Of a stretch of DNA of 64,000 bases, positions 61,965 to 64,000 are shown in pieces; position 1 is the first letter of the stretch; each line of letters begins with the position of its first letter. The DNA lies in NCBI GenBank assembly GCA_937925685.1, contig CALAMI010000015.1, positions 62,001 to 126,000 on the forward strand. Reading direction: 5' to 3'. The notes beneath the pieces were generated by a model. It did not search any database. It was not told where the DNA came from and saw only the letters and a program-made list of their open reading frames with translations. This stretch comes from Candidatus Binatia bacterium (GTDB lineage Bacteria; Desulfobacterota; Binatia; HRBIN30). The position numbers were made by a program, and so were the translations under genes.

Positions 61965-64000
61965 CGTGCTTCTAGCCAGCGGAGAAAATGCGCAACCCGG
62001 CGGACACGGTTGTTAAAGGTATCGGCAATCCAAAGATCCCCGCGGGGACTTACCGCTGCACCCACGGGACGGCTTAAAAGAGCAGCGCTTGCATCCGCCC
62101 CATCGCCGCCGAACCCTGCAGTTCCTCGGCCTACCACAGTCTGAATCGTTCCCTGAGGGTCAATCCAACGAATCACGCTGTTTCCCGTATCTACCACCAA
62201 CAAGCCGCGATCACCCAACAATGCGAGGTCGTATGGAGTATCGAGCCGAGCCTGGCTCGCCGCGCCGCCGTCGCCGCTGTATCCCCGTCGCCCGATACCA
62301 GCCACCGTCAGGATCACCCCGTTCGGGTCTACCCGGCGAACCACGTGGTTTTTCGTTTCCGTGAAATAGATGTTCCCAAACTCATCTTCTCGCACACGCG
62401 CTGGCCCGTTCAGGCGAGCCTCCGTAGCCGGGCCGCCATCACCTGAGTACCCGGGGATCCCGGTTCCGGCCACAGTCCGAATCACCCCAGTGCTGTCCAC
62501 ATAACGGATCACGTGCGCGTCGAGATCGGCAATGTAAAAACCTCCCCGCCGCGACGGGCAAACGCCGAACGGCGTAGTCAATCGGGCACTGCGGGCGGCC
62601 AAGCCGTCGCCATCGTTCCCAACCTCTTCCGTCCCGGCAACGCGATACACACGGCCCCCGACACTGACGCGAAACACTGCCGGCACATGGTTGCCTGCAA
62701 CCAACCATCCTCCCTCGGAGTCGACTTGAACCTCACTAGCGTGGTGCAGTGGCGTTTCCGCCGCCAGGCGGCCATCTACGGGGAAGGCCTCGAAACCTGT
62801 ACCCATCACGGTTCGCACGATGCCATCAAAGTCGAGGCGTCGAAGCCGCAAATTGTTCGCGTCCATGATGAGCGGACGACCTTGTTGATCGAATGTCACG
62901 CTCCATGGGTAATACAGTGAAGTTTCGAGGCCTGATTTCCCGTCTCCATCGAATAGGGCCCGACCCGTGCCAACCACAGTGCAAATCGTCCCCGGCTCAT
63001 CGCAGCGAGCTCCGATAAGGGCAGTCGGCGTCGGTGTTGATGTTGCACCTGGGTTCGAACCAGGCGTTACCGTGGGAGTGGCGTCGTTCAAAGCTCCTTC
63101 CAAAATCCATTGACGGATTTGCTCGATCTCCTCCTGCGACAGCGGCTCCCGATTCATGGGCATGCGCTGACCAAACCGCGGGGAGGAGCCTAGCTTTTCG
63201 AGCAAGAGACTTGCGTCAGGATTTCCTGGAACCACCTCGCATGCATTCAAGGAACGAGCCCAAACTCCAGGACCGAAAATTCCCTCATAAGTTCGCAAGT
63301 CATAGCCTGAGGAGGGGAACGGACCCCCATGGCAAGTTGAGTTACGACAAGCTCGCCTGTCTAAAATCGGCACAATATCGCGGGAGAAGCTCACTGTGGC
63401 GGTGTCCGAGATTGGGCCCTCCGGTGGCGAGCAAAGCGACAAATCGACAAATTCTGAGCCCACGACACGCGACCCGCTGTAGCCCAGCATCCCAGCAGAC
63501 AGGGCAACGCTGAGGTCACCCCCGACAGCCCAAATTCCACCTTCTGGGTCAATCCAGCCAGCGTGAAAGTCGCGCGAAGTGTTTAGCCTGGTATCTGTGA
63601 GCTCCCACCCGCGTTCGCTGCGAACCGCCAAGGAGGCTGCCACGCCAACCGCCGCCGCCAAAGAACCGCGAACGAATACCCCGTTCATTTGGGGCATGCC
63701 AGGCATGGCGCGGTCGACAAAACTCCCCCCTTCGAGCTCGAGAAGCACCCCCTCGGCGAAACCTCCAGAAGCCACGACGGTGTCGCCGTCTCCGTGGACG
63801 GTGAACAGCGGCCTGATGGAGTTCGTCGGCACCTTTACCCAACGATTTCCGTCAAAGTGAAGGATCGTTCCGTTACGGCCGACGACATAGACATCGTCAG
63901 CAGAACGGCCCCAGACCTTGTACAAAGTGGGCACGCCCGAAGGGAGCACCTGACTCAAATCCGCAACCGACCATGCCACGCCATCGAAATGCCAGATCAC
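61961..64000 (-). CDS. NHL-repeat/cytochrome-like exported protein (5'-truncated)
   Basis: The gene runs off the right edge, so its start is missing; 679 residues are visible. An N-terminal beta-propeller (WGRSADDVYVVGRNGTILHFDG) is followed by a cytochrome-like module with CRNSTCH (63329-63349, C-x4-C-H) and RMPMNREPLS as possible distal Met. A Thr/Pro linker (near residue 320) leads to about six NHL repeats (NHVVRRVDPNGVILTVAG, GYSGDGG). It is likely a secreted or surface multiheme-type or binding protein; a heme at CX4CH needs testing. Confidence 0.8.
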   Translation of the reverse strand: MIWHFDGVAWSVADLSQVLPSGVPTLYKVWGRSADDVYVVGRNGTILHFDGNRWVKVPTNSIRPLFTVHGDGDTVVASGGFAEGVLLELEGGSFVDRAMPGMPQMNGVFVRGSLAAAVGVAASLAVRSERGWELTDTRLNTSRDFHAGWIDPEGGIWAVGGDLSVALSAGMLGYSGSRVVGSEFVDLSLCSPPEGPISDTATVSFSRDIVPILDRRACRNSTCHGGPFPSSGYDLRTYEGIFGPGVWARSLNACEVVPGNPDASLLLEKLGSSPRFGQRMPMNREPLSQEEIEQIRQWILEGALNDATPTVTPGSNPGATSTPTPTALIGARCDEPGTICTVVGTGRALFDGDGKSGLETSLYYPWSVTFDQQGRPLIMDANNLRLRRLDFDGIVRTVMGTGFEAFPVDGRLAAETPLHHASEVQVDSEGGWLVAGNHVPAVFRVSVGGRVYRVAGTEEVGNDGDGLAARSARLTTPFGVCPSRRGGFYIADLDAHVIRYVDSTGVIRTVAGTGIPGYSGDGGPATEARLNGPARVREDEFGNIYFTETKNHVVRRVDPNGVILTVAGIGRRGYSGDGGAASQARLDTPYDLALLGDRGLLVVDTGNSVIRWIDPQGTIQTVVGRGTAGFGGDGADASAALLSRPVGAAVSPRGDLWIADTFNNRVRRVAHFLRWLEAR

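Noticed and set aside
63041-63062. tRNA T-arm-like GGTTCGAACC
   Set aside because: It lies inside the NHL gene coding for the Thr/Pro linker and lacks acceptor and anticodon stems.

Overview
The window looks like chromosomal DNA, moderately GC-rich by eye, from a free-living bacterium of the deltaproteobacterial type. The run xerC-hslV-hslU-argB-argD-argF-argG matches the order known from Geobacter-like genomes. Two LLM-class flavin oxidoreductases, an acyl-CoA-type phosphotransferase, an orphan SagB-type oxidoreductase and an exported NHL/cytochrome protein suggest a lineage such as Candidatus Binatota. That assignment is inference; no ribosomal RNA or other marker in the window fixes it.

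Layout. 1-5102: a truncated diiron ferritin-like gene, an exported peroxiredoxin, an exported methyltransferase with a TPR protein, and a SagB-type oxidoreductase. 5114-13378 (minus): a housekeeping run from xerC through hslVU and argBDFG to ychF. 13571-20052 (plus): a flavin/PNPOx protein and a catabolic-looking run (phosphotransferase, GST, cupin, CMD protein, D-threonine-aldolase-like PLP enzyme, enoyl-CoA hydratase), ending in a rhomboid protease. 20201-23485: TetR plus two LLM oxidoreductases. 23537-30519: pncB, quinone oxidoreductase, cytochrome c, glgA and lon. 31083-32309: a DUF4149 membrane protein and a HAD hydrolase. 32387-33577: a tRNA-Ser followed by a decayed DJ-1/PfpI gene, the clearest scar in the window. 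34005-38421: a GDPD-like protein, then glgB coupled by 4-base overlaps to a MetE-like and an AAC(3)-like gene. 38442-42891 (minus): tRNA-Ser, SRP RNA, dnaX-ybaB-recR and a lactate-racemase homologue. 43088-50928: an unknown helix-turn-helix protein, alpha/beta hydrolase, HelD-like helicase, glgC, Nudix hydrolase and M32 carboxypeptidase. 51029-54302: a NarL-type two-component system, a receiver-only regulator and an unknown protein. 54390-59024 (minus, with one small plus-strand gene): phosphatase, meaB, siroheme reductase with an OB-fold partner, and a cupin. 59166-64000: efp, an MFS transporter, a cysteine-containing exported protein and a truncated NHL/cytochrome protein.

Together the genes cover arginine synthesis, glycogen synthesis (glgA, glgB and glgC at three separate loci), proteostasis (HslVU, Lon, rhomboid, M32 peptidase), DNA replication/repair and sulfite or nitrite reduction, with an oxidative or catabolic flavour. 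No CRISPR array, complete insertion sequence or prophage is visible. The most interesting items are the glgB/MetE-like/AAC(3)-like unit, the catabolic run, the CX4CH heme site, EF-P with Asn34, the LarA homologue behind recR, and the tRNA-linked pseudogene.
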